A stretch of DNA of 64,000 nt from Pseudobacteriovorax antillogorgiicola (lineage in GTDB: Bacteria > Bdellovibrionota_B > Oligoflexia > Oligoflexales > RGVZ01), in the NCBI GenBank assembly GCA_945898195.1, contig CAMDHM010000002.1, forward strand, positions 96,874 through 160,873, written 5' to 3'. Every line of letters starts with the position of its first letter. Positions within the stretch are counted from its first letter, which is position 1. The notes under the pieces are model-generated. The model saw only the letters and a list, made by a program, of their open reading frames with translations, had not been told where the DNA came from and ran no database searches. The translations under genes were made by a program, and so were the position numbers. This document shows positions 19,004-29,570 of this stretch, piece by piece.

Positions 19004-22000
19004 TTAACTCCTTTGCGAGATCGATTCCGCCAGGGGATCGACCAATGTTACCAGTTCCGTAATCATTTGGTCCTGCTCGGCAGGCCCTGGCTGCGAAAAG
19101 GTTTGCGCGTAAAGGAATAGTTTTCCATCGGGAGTCAGGCGGTACTTGTCGGGATGACCACGGACGGCATCTAAAATCACGTCAATCTGGGCTTCGTTTA
19201 AGGAGCCGAATTTAAGTTCATAAAAATTGCGACCTCCCACAGCCAAGGAGGTCATTTTCGCCTGAGAAAGGCATCGTTTCAAGGTGGCGATGCGAAATAG
19301 GCGGGATAAATCATCGGGTAGCGGTCCGAACCGATCGACCGTTTCTCGCTTTAAGCGAAGCAGGTCTTCTTCAGCCCCGGCCGAGAAAAGGGACTTATAA
19401 AGTTGGAGTCGGAGGTTTTCAGCTTCGATATAAGTAGCCGGAATTAAAGCGGTAACTGGGAGTCTGATTTCCGTGTCAATCTTTTCTATGACCTCTTGTC
19501 CACGCAGTTCGGCAATGGCAGCTTCAAGCATATCGGTGTATAGCTCGAGCCCTATCTCACTTATTTTACCGGATTGATCTCCGCCCAGGAGATTTCCTGC
19601 ACCCCGAATTTCCAGGTCGTAACTGGCAATCTGGAAGCCAGCGCCTAGCTCCTGATGCGCGCTTAAAACCTCGAGGCGTTTTTTTGCATCGTCCGTCAGA
19701 GTGTCTTCGGCTGCAGTCAAAAAGTAGGCGTAGGCCTGCATGGAAGAACGACCAACCCGTCCGCGGATTTGGTAGAGCTGCGCTAGACCAAAGTTTTCCG
19801 CACGATTTACAAACAAGGTATTCACGTTAGGCATGTCGATGCCTGATTCGATGATCGTTGTGCAAAGCAAAACTGGAAATTTTTGTTCCATGAAGTCGAC
19901 AATGACTTCCTCGAGCTGGTGTTCCTTCATTTGACCGTGTGCCGTGCGAACGTCGATCCCTGGCACAAGGCTTTTGATGAAGAGGCGCATTTCTTCGATG
20001 TCTTCGACGCGGTTGTGGAGGAAGAAGACCTGTCCTCCGCGCGCGACTTCGTTCAAGATCGCGTCTCGGATCAGGCTCTCGTCAAAACGGCAGATGTAAG
20101 TTTTTACCGACAGACGCTCTTGTGGCGGCGTCGCAATGATCGAGATGTCACGAAGCCCGAGCATGGACATGTGAAGTGTGCGCGGAATTGGCGTCGCCGT
20201 AAGCGTTAGGACGTGGGCATTGGACCGCATCTCTTTGAGTTTTTCTTTGTGAATAACGCCAAAGCGCTGTTCCTCGTCAATCACCAAGAGGCCAAGGCGT
20301 TTAGGCTTAATATCTTTGGATAGCAGACGGTGTGTTCCAACGAGAATGTCGAGGTCACCCCGGGTTAGAGCGTCAAGATTCGCTCGGATCGTCTTGGCAT
20401 CCACAAAACGGTTAACCTGACCAACCTTCACACCGTGCCGCGACAAGCGATCAGAAAATGTGCGGTAGTGCTGATAGCAAAGCACGGTTGTTGGGACGAG
20501 GACCAAAACTTGATCACCCTCAAGGACCGCCCTCATGGCGGCGCGTAGGGCAACCTCAGTTTTTCCAAAACCAACATCGCCGCAAACCAACCGATCCATT
20601 GGCTTTTCGCCAACGATGTCAGCAAAGACATCATCAATTGCTTTTTGCTGATCTTCCGTTTCTTCATAGGGGAACTCGGCTTCGAGCTTGAAGTAGTCAT
20701 CCCCGGGCGGATTGTAACGATGGGCACCGGCAATTTCTCGGGCCGCCTGTATCTTTAGAAGGGACTCCGCCATGTCTTTGATTTCAGACTTGATGCGAGA
20801 TTTTTTCTTTTCCCATACTTGCCCGCCAAGGCGGTCCACCATGCCACGTCCACCCTCCCCCCCAGAACTATAGCGCTGCAGGAGGTTCAGACGGTCAACC
20901 GGCATGTAAATCTTGTCGTTGCCGGAGTATTCAATGACGAGAAAGTCATTGGTGAGGCCCGCCACGTTCATCGTCATCATTCCCGTGTAGCGACCAATGC
21001 CGTGCTGAACGTGGACCACCAAGTCACCAGGCTTTAAATCCCGAAACGAGCTCAGATAGTTCTGGAGTTTTGCCGAGGGCGGCTTCGGGCGCCGTTTTTT
21101 TACCCCGAACAGGGCATGTTCCGGCAGGACAAGGGTGTTGGTGTCGTGCAACCAGACGTGAGACTGAATGTCACCCAGTCCTAGCGTGATGGTCCCCGCC
21201 TGCATCTTGCCGGCAAGGATATCGCGAAGCAGAGATTCACGCCGCTGGGGAGCAAACCCGCGGTGGCTCAGTAAATTTGAAATGCGATCCAACTGCTCTT
21301 CATGGTGTGCAAGGATGGCAACCGTTCCCTCCTCTTTTTTCAAAAGAGAGCGAATGGCATCCATCCACTGATCAAAAAGTTCTGCTGGGTTTTCTTTTGA
21401 AAAAACCGGCGAACCCTCAAGCACCATGCGAGCCTCAAAGCGAAGGCTGGTGGCAGCCGGGTTTGAAAATGGATTTCCAAACTCAATTAAGGAGGAATTT
21501 TCAAAAGACAATTTTTCAAGTGGCGCAAAATGATTCTCTGGGACCATGGATGGTCGTTTGGCTTCAAAATCGCGTCGTGAAGATTCCTGGATTTCTTCGA
21601 GAAACTCGTTGTAGGAGGCCGTGCAATTGCTGCGTGGCCTTGGAAAGATAATTAGATCGTTAGGCTGCAAATAATCCAAGGCAGTTGCACGACGATTGCG
21701 CCGCATGAGTGGCGCAAACATGTCAAAGCCTGAGGGCCTGATGCCGAGTGCAAAGCTTTGCATGATGCCGTCGCGATCGCTGCTCTCCACCGATTGATCG
21801 ATCAAGCAATTGTAAAGGTCTTGAGTCTGTTCACGCTTTTTATTTTCCGGAGTGGTGAACTCAGCCTTCGGACGAATGGTGAGGCTGGTTATGGAAGCCG
21901 TAGATTTTTGATCTTTCGCATCAAAGTGGCGCATGGAAACAATCGTGTCGCCGAGAAATTCGAGGCGTGCCGGGTGATCTTCATTGGGAGGGTAAATATC

Positions 22001-22609
22001 AACAATCGCCCCCCGTGGAGCGTACGTACCCTCTTCCTCCACGGTATGAACCTTGCGATAACCAAGGTCCTCGAGCTTAACGAAAAGTTCGTCTTGGTCG
22101 ACTTCTTCATTAAGCTTTAACTCAACCGTGGCTTCTCGAAACTCGCCAGGGGAGATTGTTGCCTGAGCAAGAGCCTGAAGCGTTGTGACGAGGATGGATG
22201 GAGCCTCTGGTCGCGCAAGCAGATCCATGGCGTAGACCCTTTGGCGGCGCGATAGATCTGGATTGATGTAGCGGTCAGCACCCCAGCCGGAGAAGAACGG
22301 TAGGATGGCTGCCCGGAGCCTGGCCGGCTGATCGCCGGCAGCTTTCGCATTCAGAGCAGTCACGGCCTGATCTAGAAATTGTGACCACTGGCTCACGTCC
22401 TTCGATTCCGGGAGAACGACGATCAGCCGGCGATTTTTGGGACGATCACAAATGAGACCAAGCACGGCCAGTTGAATCAAACTGTCGGAGGCGCCGGTGA
22501 CTTGGATGATTGGCGCATGTCCTGCCACGGCCCGCTCTTCAGAGGCAGGCGCAAGAAGTCCTTTTTCTGCTTCTGTTAGAAACGAGCGAAGGCCGTAGAC
22601 TGCAGTCAA
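19004..22609 (-). CDS. mfd: transcription-repair coupling factor Mfd
   Basis: 1201 aa; RNA polymerase-interaction region and helicase motifs ([42 protein letters not shown]). Confidence 0.97.
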   Translation of the reverse strand: MTAVYGLRSFLTEAEKGLLAPASEERAVAGHAPIIQVTGASDSLIQLAVLGLICDRPKNRRLIVVLPESKDVSQWSQFLDQAVTALNAKAAGDQPARLRAAILPFFSGWGADRYINPDLSRRQRVYAMDLLARPEAPSILVTTLQALAQATISPGEFREATVELKLNEEVDQDELFVKLEDLGYRKVHTVEEEGTYAPRGAIVDIYPPNEDHPARLEFLGDTIVSMRHFDAKDQKSTASITSLTIRPKAEFTTPENKKREQTQDLYNCLIDQSVESSDRDGIMQSFALGIRPSGFDMFAPLMRRNRRATALDYLQPNDLIIFPRPRSNCTASYNEFLEEIQESSRRDFEAKRPSMVPENHFAPLEKLSFENSSLIEFGNPFSNPAATSLRFEARMVLEGSPVFSKENPAELFDQWMDAIRSLLKKEEGTVAILAHHEEQLDRISNLLSHRGFAPQRRESLLRDILAGKMQAGTITLGLGDIQSHVWLHDTNTLVLPEHALFGVKKRRPKPPSAKLQNYLSSFRDLKPGDLVVHVQHGIGRYTGMMTMNVAGLTNDFLVIEYSGNDKIYMPVDRLNLLQRYSSGGEGGRGMVDRLGGQVWEKKKSRIKSEIKDMAESLLKIQAAREIAGAHRYNPPGDDYFKLEAEFPYEETEDQQKAIDDVFADIVGEKPMDRLVCGDVGFGKTEVALRAAMRAVLEGDQVLVLVPTTVLCYQHYRTFSDRLSRHGVKVGQVNRFVDAKTIRANLDALTRGDLDILVGTHRLLSKDIKPKRLGLLVIDEEQRFGVIHKEKLKEMRSNAHVLTLTATPIPRTLHMSMLGLRDISIIATPPQERLSVKTYICRFDESLIRDAILNEVARGGQVFFLHNRVEDIEEMRLFIKSLVPGIDVRTAHGQMKEHQLEEVIVDFMEQKFPVLLCTTIIESGIDMPNVNTLFVNRAENFGLAQLYQIRGRVGRSSMQAYAYFLTAAEDTLTDDAKKRLEVLSAHQELGAGFQIASYDLEIRGAGNLLGGDQSGKISEIGLELYTDMLEAAIAELRGQEVIEKIDTEIRLPVTALIPATYIEAENLRLQLYKSLFSAGAEEDLLRLKRETVDRFGPLPDDLSRLFRIATLKRCLSQAKMTSLAVGGRNFYELKFGSLNEAQIDVILDAVRGHPDKYRLTPDGKLFLYAQTFSQPGPAEQDQMITELVTLVDPLAESISQRS

Positions 22610-23787
22610 ACGTAATGTCCCTTATTGATTTTCTCGAGGATGATCTTCTCTGCCATTTGCGGATCGCGAGGATCAACTGAATAGAAAGCCTGCTGTTCGC
22701 AGCGGCGTTTATTGTTGATTAGCCAGTGCAGGATTTCAGACAGTCCCTTGTTCTTCTTGTCTTTGAAGAAGGGATCGTTTGACAAGGCGTCGCGGGCTTT
22801 TTTAAGGGCGCGAATTTCCTGCGGGTCTCTTTCGTTCACCGGGTAATCGTTGAGGTCATACTTTTTGATGTCTTCGGGTAGAACACCTAGAAAACGAACG
22901 TCTGGGGCCGAAAAGTCGGAGTTTCGAATCAGGGATGCAGCGGAGCCGGCCTTCAATGTCCGAAAGATGTTTTGCATCGTGTAGGCGTCAAGGTCTCCGA
23001 AAAAGTAAATAGGAACGGCCAACTGATCTTGGATACGTTTGACCCATCCCCGTACGGCGTTTGAAGGTACGCCTTGGGCGCCGACGACAATCGAATTATG
23101 TCGCTTCACAAAGCCATTGGCCACCAGCGTGTTGGCGGTACCTTCCGATTCTACGACGAGGCAGAAATCGATTTTTTTCTTTGCCTTCAAAGTCAAGTTC
23201 TGAGGCCTGTTTTTTGGCTGAAATGGAGATGTTCCGAGTTGTGACAGGTCGATGACGGCTTCGGTTCCGTCGGGCATACGCTCCGTCACGATAAGATTTT
23301 GGCTATATGTTTGTCCGCCACGGTCGTTGGCAAAACAGTTCATTTCTTCCCGGTAGCACTCGAGCATTTCACAAATGAAATCCACCACAGAATCGGATTC
23401 GTCCTGGTCGCCAAAATCCAAGGCCTTGAGGTTTTTGCTGTGTTTTACTTCACCCTTGCTGATGTAGTAGAGCTCGCGTTTGGTGTTGACGTTGCCGGTT
23501 TCGATGTTGCGCAGAAGGATCTCCAGCATAAATACGGCGCGCGACATTTTTTTAACCGAACTGACGTTGAGCTCGGTTGAAACGCGCTTTGATCCGGGCG
23601 TTAAAAAGCCGACTTTGCTGTTATAAATCGAATTGTCGAGGGCACATTTAGTCGCCGTCAGCTTGGGACGCTTTCCGTTTTCGAGATCTTTCAGCATCTT
23701 TTCGCACAGCTCAAGGCTGTGTTCGAGAATGACTTTGTCTTCTTTGCTTTTGCGGTGTGGGTTGCCGCCGGGTGTGCGTGTTGCCAT
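22606..23787 (-). CDS. top6A: DNA topoisomerase VI subunit A (Spo11/Top6A family)
   Basis: TKRELYYIS catalytic-Tyr region; Toprim FCLVVESEGTANTLVANGF and YFFGDLDAYTM; adjacent Top6B. Confidence 0.92.
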   Translation of the reverse strand: MATRTPGGNPHRKSKEDKVILEHSLELCEKMLKDLENGKRPKLTATKCALDNSIYNSKVGFLTPGSKRVSTELNVSSVKKMSRAVFMLEILLRNIETGNVNTKRELYYISKGEVKHSKNLKALDFGDQDESDSVVDFICEMLECYREEMNCFANDRGGQTYSQNLIVTERMPDGTEAVIDLSQLGTSPFQPKNRPQNLTLKAKKKIDFCLVVESEGTANTLVANGFVKRHNSIVVGAQGVPSNAVRGWVKRIQDQLAVPIYFFGDLDAYTMQNIFRTLKAGSAASLIRNSDFSAPDVRFLGVLPEDIKKYDLNDYPVNERDPQEIRALKKARDALSNDPFFKDKKNKGLSEILHWLINNKRRCEQQAFYSVDPRDPQMAEKIILEKINKGHYV

Positions 23788-23800
23788 GGATGACTCCTAC

Positions 23801-25636
23801 TTACTTTTTGGCGGTTTTTTTAATGGTCTTGGCGGTGGTTTTCTTTTTGGTCGTCGATTTTGCCTTGGAAGCTACCACGGCAACGTCACCATCGCTGTCT
23901 TCGGCGCTTGACTCATTGGCAGCTTCGGACTCTGCGGCGGCAAGCTTTTGTGCCTCGCGCGATTCCATTTCTTGATCTTCTTCTCGGAACATTTTAATGC
24001 GATGACGCTTTGCGTCCAAGGCCTCGCTTTGTTCCTTGGCGACCTTAAGGGCTTTTTCGCTTTCAAAGGCATCACGCCCCAAGAGTTTGCGTAGCCCCTC
24101 CGTAGCGTTCTCGCGGCGCTTCTCATCGGCCTTGGTCATACGGACTAAGCCATCGATCAGGATTGGGCCAAATTGTTCGATGTGGGCGATCTTGGTTTCG
24201 TGGTCGTTTGCGCGGCTTTCCTTGTTGATGTGACGGGACAGTTTTTGTCCAGCCTGCATCAAGGCGCGGCGAATCTCATCGACAAGTTCATCGGAGGCAT
24301 CGATGGTTTCTTTTGAAGCATTCTTAAACTTGATGAATGGCGAAACCATGCTGACGGCAACGATATAAGGGCCTTGGGGTAGAGCGTCGCGTGGCTGTTT
24401 GATTCCATAGGAGCGCCAGTTTACGGTCGTGATCGCTTTCACGATGGCACAGGCGGCCTTGTCAAACTGCAGTGGGACACGGTTGGCGAAGCGCAAGACT
24501 TGGACTGGTTCGTCGTGACTTTCGCCGCGGCGATCTTTAAGTCGCGCGACAGCAACTTCGATCTGAACGGGCTTGAAATCGCAGATGCAAGGCTTGCGGC
24601 TGATGACGGAAAAAAAGTCGACGTCACCCAGACGTTGGATGCTAAGCGAAAGGGCTTCTTCGCCAATCGACATGACCGATTGGGTGGATGGTGGCATTAG
24701 CTGAGCGTTTTGAATCGCTGCATACATCGCGCTCAATTCTTTTTCGTTCAAGCCGTCGGCGCTTTTATCGAGCAGGGCCTTTGGCAGTTTCTGGCTCTTC
24801 CAGATTTCTGCAATCACTTTATCGTTGAGGCGAGAGAAGCCTTGCTTCAGCCAGTTTCCCGATTTAATTTTCCCAAATAGTCGTGCATGGGAAATGAATT
24901 CACCAAGTTTCATCGTGTGTGGATGCGGTTCGATGGCTTCTGGGATTTCTGGAACGTCTTTTGTAACACGCTCGATCTTGGTCGTCCCATTGTCGGGTAG
25001 CGTATAGGTGATGCTCATGTGCGGGTTCACCAGAACATTGCCCCGCAGATAGTTGACCAAGCCGGCCTCACCGTTCAGCTGAACCCGACCATCAATCAAG
25101 AATTCGACGGTAGTCCCCGAAGGACGGTCCCAGTCGATGGTTTCTTTTTCCCGGATAATGCCCTTGTTGTGTTTAATGTCGACTTCAACCAAGCACTTAA
25201 CGGCCTTTTTTTGGCCCATTGTTTTAGTGGTGACAGTGACACCTTTGGCGGTGGTTTGGATGGCCCACGTGGTGGCAGCAGAAATGCCGATACCCTGCTG
25301 GCCGCGCGAGCATCTTCCGCGACCAAATTTGGACGACGCCAAATATTCGCCGAAAACTTTCGCGATGTCAGCGGGGTCGATTCCAGGCCCGTTGTCCTCG
25401 ACCCGGATCTTGATCCGGTCGGTGTTTTTTAGCGATCCGTTGCCAATTTTTTCAACGGAAACATTTATTTCCGGGGCGATGCTGTGATCTTCACAGGCAT
25501 CGAGGGCGTTATCGAGCGCCTCTTTGACGGTGGTCAAGACGGCTTTGGTCGGCGATGAAAAGCCGACCTGTTGCAGGTTCTTGGAAAAATATTCAGCCGT
25601 GCTGCTGGTGGTTATTTGTCTTGTTGGCTTAGCCAT
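23801..25636 (-). CDS. top6B: DNA topoisomerase VI subunit B (GHKL ATPase)
   Basis: VKEALDNALDACEDH; VEDNGPGIDPADIAKVFGEYLASSKF...RGQQGIGISAATTWA; 611 aa. Confidence 0.95.
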   Translation of the reverse strand: MAKPTRQITTSSTAEYFSKNLQQVGFSSPTKAVLTTVKEALDNALDACEDHSIAPEINVSVEKIGNGSLKNTDRIKIRVEDNGPGIDPADIAKVFGEYLASSKFGRGRCSRGQQGIGISAATTWAIQTTAKGVTVTTKTMGQKKAVKCLVEVDIKHNKGIIREKETIDWDRPSGTTVEFLIDGRVQLNGEAGLVNYLRGNVLVNPHMSITYTLPDNGTTKIERVTKDVPEIPEAIEPHPHTMKLGEFISHARLFGKIKSGNWLKQGFSRLNDKVIAEIWKSQKLPKALLDKSADGLNEKELSAMYAAIQNAQLMPPSTQSVMSIGEEALSLSIQRLGDVDFFSVISRKPCICDFKPVQIEVAVARLKDRRGESHDEPVQVLRFANRVPLQFDKAACAIVKAITTVNWRSYGIKQPRDALPQGPYIVAVSMVSPFIKFKNASKETIDASDELVDEIRRALMQAGQKLSRHINKESRANDHETKIAHIEQFGPILIDGLVRMTKADEKRRENATEGLRKLLGRDAFESEKALKVAKEQSEALDAKRHRIKMFREEDQEMESREAQKLAAAESEAANESSAEDSDGDVAVVASKAKSTTKKKTTAKTIKKTAKK

Positions 25637-25741
25637 TAAATTCCTCGTACTCGTAAAATGCTTCCGACCCGGTACACTAGATCAGGTGTGGCGCGATGAC
25701 GCCGCCAGCTTCAAGGGCCGGGGACGGGAGACTATCAGACC

Positions 25742-26740
25742 ATGTTTGACCAAAAAACGACTAATCTTGAAACGAATTTCACTCGGGATGCAAGGATAGC
25801 CTACCCGATTATTTGCGGGGCCATGTATCCCTGCAGCAATCCAGAGCTCGTGGCCGCGGCCTCAGAAGCCGGCGGGATGGGCATTATCCAGCCGATATCA
25901 TTGGTATATGTTCATGGTTTTGATTTTCGAGAGGGGGTTCGTCACATTCGTTCCCTGACCTCGAAGCCGGTTGGATTTAACCTCTTGGTGGAAAAATCGT
26001 CCAAGCGATATGAGGACCGGATGAAGGCCTGGCTCGACATTGCCTTAGAGGAGGGTGTTCGTTTTTTCATCACAGCCCTTGGCAATCCCCGTTGGGTGGT
26101 CGACCGGGTAAAGCCCCTGGGAGGAGTTGTCTATCACGATGTGGTGAACCGAAAATGGGCTGAAAAGGCCCTTGAGTCTGATGTCGACGGGCTGATTTGC
26201 GTAAACAACCGGGCCGGCGGGCACCTCGGTGCAGAGACCCCTGAGCGGCTCGTGGAGACGCTGCGCGATTTCGGCAAGCCGCTCATCTGTGCGGGCGGCA
26301 TTGGTAACGAACAGGACTTCGTTAGGGCCCTTAAAATGGGCTACGCCGGGGTTCAGATGGGAACCCGCTTTATTGCCGCAACCGAATGCAAGACCCATCA
26401 GGACTATAAGGACGCCATCCTCAAGGCCGTCTCTTCCGACATTGTGGCCACCGACAAGATCAGTGGCGTGCCCGTATCGGTGATCAACACGCCATTTATT
26501 GCGCGCATGGGCCTTCGTGCCGGACCGGTTGCGCGGTGGTTGCTCAAAAACTCGCGCACCAAACACTGGATGCGGATGTTTTATACTTTAAAATCGATCT
26601 GGCAGTTGAAGCGCTCGTTGCAAAGAGGTTCGGCCTACAAGGATTTTTGGCAGGCAGGGAAAAGCGTCGACGGTATCGATAAAATCGAGCCGGCCGGCGG
26701 CATCATTGCGCGTTTCGTGGAGTTTGCCAAAAAGGGTTAG
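25742..26740 (+). CDS. nitronate monooxygenase / 2-nitropropane dioxygenase family
   Basis: PIICGAMYPCSNPELVAAASEAGGMGII; CAGGIGNEQDFVRALKMGYAGVQMGTRFIAATEC. Confidence 0.9.
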   Translation: MFDQKTTNLETNFTRDARIAYPIICGAMYPCSNPELVAAASEAGGMGIIQPISLVYVHGFDFREGVRHIRSLTSKPVGFNLLVEKSSKRYEDRMKAWLDIALEEGVRFFITALGNPRWVVDRVKPLGGVVYHDVVNRKWAEKALESDVDGLICVNNRAGGHLGAETPERLVETLRDFGKPLICAGGIGNEQDFVRALKMGYAGVQMGTRFIAATECKTHQDYKDAILKAVSSDIVATDKISGVPVSVINTPFIARMGLRAGPVARWLLKNSRTKHWMRMFYTLKSIWQLKRSLQRGSAYKDFWQAGKSVDGIDKIEPAGGIIARFVEFAKKG

Positions 26741-26845
26741 CCAATGTTGCCGACCTTTCCTCAAACATTCCCGAGTATTACTTTTTGGATTCAGGTTCAG
26801 CCCTGAAAAATCCGATAGCGGGGAAACTTTCGGAAGGGTCATTCC

Positions 26846-27394
26846 ATGTCGAAATTTAACGACAAGTTACTGGCATGCGCGTGTTTTATCCTAATTGCTG
26901 GCGCAGAGGGCTGCAACAGTGTGAAGAGCCCAGCCTCCAGATTGAACGGCGAGGAGGAAGCGGCGGACTTCCGCGAGGAAAGCCCTGGTCCACGCTACAA
27001 TCAGGCGCCAGATATGAATATGCCATCTGCGCGCATCAAGCCTTCTCAAATCGTGCGTTTTGACCTGGCCCATCTGCATTGTGGCATTGCATCCACGGCC
27101 TATAATCCGTTTGCGAATGTTCTTGGTGTGGGCGTTACCTACGATCAGGCTTTATCCTGGGCCACCAAGGATTGTGAGAGGCCGCCCACCACATTTATCC
27201 GCAGATGCGAGGCTTCCGGCGGATTTTACAGTCCGGCGGCAAGCGGCGGATGTGACTTTGTCGGAAAGGCGGACACGTCCATTGTCACTTCGGGCTTAGA
27301 GAGCAGAAACTATGGCGGTGGGGTGGAGTCTGAAACGATCGATATCTGTCGCACGGTATACTGCAGTCCAAAACCCAGTAGTGGGACGGATTGA
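26846..27394 (+). CDS. putative secreted lipoprotein, hypothetical
   Basis: N-terminal hydrophobic segment ending AGAEGC; several Cys; no family recognised. Confidence 0.6.
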   Translation: MSKFNDKLLACACFILIAGAEGCNSVKSPASRLNGEEEAADFREESPGPRYNQAPDMNMPSARIKPSQIVRFDLAHLHCGIASTAYNPFANVLGVGVTYDQALSWATKDCERPPTTFIRRCEASGGFYSPAASGGCDFVGKADTSIVTSGLESRNYGGGVESETIDICRTVYCSPKPSSGTD

Positions 27395-27462
27395 CCGGTT
27401 AAAAACGTCGTCGGAGTCCTTCTAAGACTTCTAAGTCTGAGAAAGTCACCGCCGAAAACCCG

Positions 27463-28263
27463 TCAGTCCCCGACGGGCACGGTGCCGAGGGGTGTCTCAA
27501 TGGCCATTTCGATGGCCGTTTCAGTCAGCGTCTCGTCGATGGCCCGCCGCTGGTCAAAGACAAAGCAACTGCCCTGATAGCGGGATTCGCCACGTGGGCT
27601 CGCCTCTTGATTTTTGTGATGCTCGAGGTATTTGATGATGCCGCCATCGATCTGAAACACGTTTTTAAAACCGCGGGCATTTGCCCAAGGTACAGCCTTT
27701 TCACAACGGATTCCGCCGGTGCAGAAAAAAACGTAGGTCTGGTCCTGCTCCTTGCCAAAGCGGTTCAGAAAAGCCTCGGGAAAATCTTTAAAACGTTTGA
27801 GTTTAAGGTCGACAGACCCTTCGAAGTGGCCACACTCGTATTCGTAGTCGTTGCGGGTATCGACCAAGACAACATTTTTGCCCTTCTCAGCCATGAGAAG
27901 ATCAAATTGGGCGGGACTGAGGCGCGGAGCGGCGAGGATCGCATCGATGTCGGGGTCTTCCTCGCCAGCGAACGTCACAACTGATTTTTTTACTTTAACC
28001 TCCAGCCACTTATAGGGGAGGCTCTCGCCTGTGGTCCATTTTGCGTCGAGGTTGTTCAGGCCTGGATGGATCGTTCCCAGGGACAAAATAAACTTGGCTA
28101 GAGTTTCGGGGCAGGTTCCAGCCAAGCCAGCGTTGATGCCTTCATGCCCGAGCAAAATGGTGCCGCTCAGCCCGATGGCGCTGGCTCCGGCCTCAACGGC
28201 GTTTTTGACCTCGGCCGGGTTTTCCAAGCGGACAAAACGGTAAAAATTAGCGATAGCAAACAC
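27463..28263 (-). CDS. trhO: tRNA uridine hydroxylase TrhO (YceA, rhodanese fold)
   Basis: VDTRNDYEYECGHFEGSVDL; FFCTGGIRCEKAVPWANARGFKNVFQIDGGIIKYLE. Confidence 0.92.
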   Translation of the reverse strand: MFAIANFYRFVRLENPAEVKNAVEAGASAIGLSGTILLGHEGINAGLAGTCPETLAKFILSLGTIHPGLNNLDAKWTTGESLPYKWLEVKVKKSVVTFAGEEDPDIDAILAAPRLSPAQFDLLMAEKGKNVVLVDTRNDYEYECGHFEGSVDLKLKRFKDFPEAFLNRFGKEQDQTYVFFCTGGIRCEKAVPWANARGFKNVFQIDGGIIKYLEHHKNQEASPRGESRYQGSCFVFDQRRAIDETLTETAIEMAIETPLGTVPVGD

Positions 28264-28390
28264 GAGCTAAATCCCCCTTCAGAGGCCGATCGGGGGGTAA
28301 ACTCCCCGTTAGGCGCCACATACCGCGGTTGCGCCAATAGTTCTACTCCGTTATGACATTAGGGTCGTCGTTCGCGCCTGGCCATCAAAG

Positions 28391-29146
28391 ATGGCGGGCG
28401 GGGCTGAGTCCACACCGCTGTTGCAGGAGTCCCTTGTGAATTTGTCGATTTTCGGAAACGTCGGAATTTATTATCTGGTCAAATGGTTCCATTTTATTTT
28501 CGGGATCATTTGGATCGGTCATCTTTACTACTTTAATTTCACGCAGATGCCGTCTTTTGCCGAGATGGATGGACCGACCAAGTCCAATAACATTCAGAAG
28601 CTCGTTCCCCGCGCCCTCTGGTGGTTTCGTTGGGGCGCTATGTTTACCTTCATCACTGGTGTGATCATGCTCGGCATGTACGGCCACATGAACGGCCATG
28701 AGGTCTACAAGACTTCTTGGGGCGTAAATATCATGACCGGATCAGCCTTGGGTACGTTGATGTTTCTTAACGTCTGGTTGGTAATCTGGCCGGCGCAGCA
28801 AATCGTTATTGCTTCCACGACGGCCGTGGCCAAGGGTCAGCCATCATTACCGGCTGCCGCAGCCGCCGGTGCTCGCGCCATGCTGGCATCCCGCACAAAC
28901 ACTCTTTTTTCGATTCCCATGTTGTTTTTCATGGGTGCGGCGTCGCATTTGCCCCTGCAAGTTGGCCCTGATGCGAACCTCGGTTTGCTGACGTTGGTCT
29001 TGGCCCTAGTTCTTGGCGCGATTGAGTGGAACGCGGTCAAGGGTTCAAAACTTGGCCCATTGGCGACCGTCAAAGGTGTGATCCACGCCGGCATCGGTTT
29101 AGCTGTGGTTCTTTACCTGCTCGTCGAGGTCATGGTGCGTGTTTGA
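28391..29146 (+). CDS. PuuD-like urate hydroxylase membrane domain (Urate_ox_N-like)
   Basis: YYLVKWFHFIFGIIWIGHLYYFNFTQ; WWFRWGAMFTFITGV; WLVIWPAQQIVI. Confidence 0.75.
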   Translation: MAGGAESTPLLQESLVNLSIFGNVGIYYLVKWFHFIFGIIWIGHLYYFNFTQMPSFAEMDGPTKSNNIQKLVPRALWWFRWGAMFTFITGVIMLGMYGHMNGHEVYKTSWGVNIMTGSALGTLMFLNVWLVIWPAQQIVIASTTAVAKGQPSLPAAAAAGARAMLASRTNTLFSIPMLFFMGAASHLPLQVGPDANLGLLTLVLALVLGAIEWNAVKGSKLGPLATVKGVIHAGIGLAVVLYLLVEVMVRV

Positions 29147-29483
29147 ACGAAAGTTTATTTTAGCGATTTTTACAGCGGTAGTTGGCCTTGCGGCTGGCTG
29201 CCGCTGTTCCTCGTCGAGTTTGACGGCCACTCCGCCTTTAATTTTACGTGGAAAATCAGTTTATGCCGGAAATTGCATCGCTTGCCACAATCCAAATCCA
29301 AGATTAGCTGGCACGGTCGGCCCAGAAATATACGGAAGTTCCATCGAGCTTCTGGAGGCACGACTGCTTAAAGGGACCTACCCTGAGGGCTACAAACCCA
29401 AGCGCCCTGGTGCGGGAATGCCTGTTTTTCCACATCTCGCCGGCGATATTGCGGCCCTTCACGAGTTCTTGAACACGCCTTGA
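29139..29483 (+). CDS. lipoprotein cytochrome c
   Basis: Lipobox LAAGC; heme motif CIACH; downstream Met in GAGMPVFPHLAG. Confidence 0.85.
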   Translation: MFERKFILAIFTAVVGLAAGCRCSSSSLTATPPLILRGKSVYAGNCIACHNPNPRLAGTVGPEIYGSSIELLEARLLKGTYPEGYKPKRPGAGMPVFPHLAGDIAALHEFLNTP

Positions 29484-29570
29484 TGCCGACTCGGTTTTTT
29501 GCGGCGTTTTTAGCCTTCGAATGGAGATGATGTGGCGGATCGTTGTTGGTTAATGCAGAGCAAAAATTTT

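Noticed and set aside
26045-26566. 173-aa minus-strand ORF inside the nitronate monooxygenase gene
   Set aside because: Shadow ORF of a well-supported CDS.
27440-28390. GC-rich inverted repeats around trhO/puuD (e.g. CCCCC...GGGGG near 28270-28300) as a tRNA or riboswitch
   Set aside because: Could not fold a cloverleaf or recognise a riboswitch consensus; more likely local hairpins.
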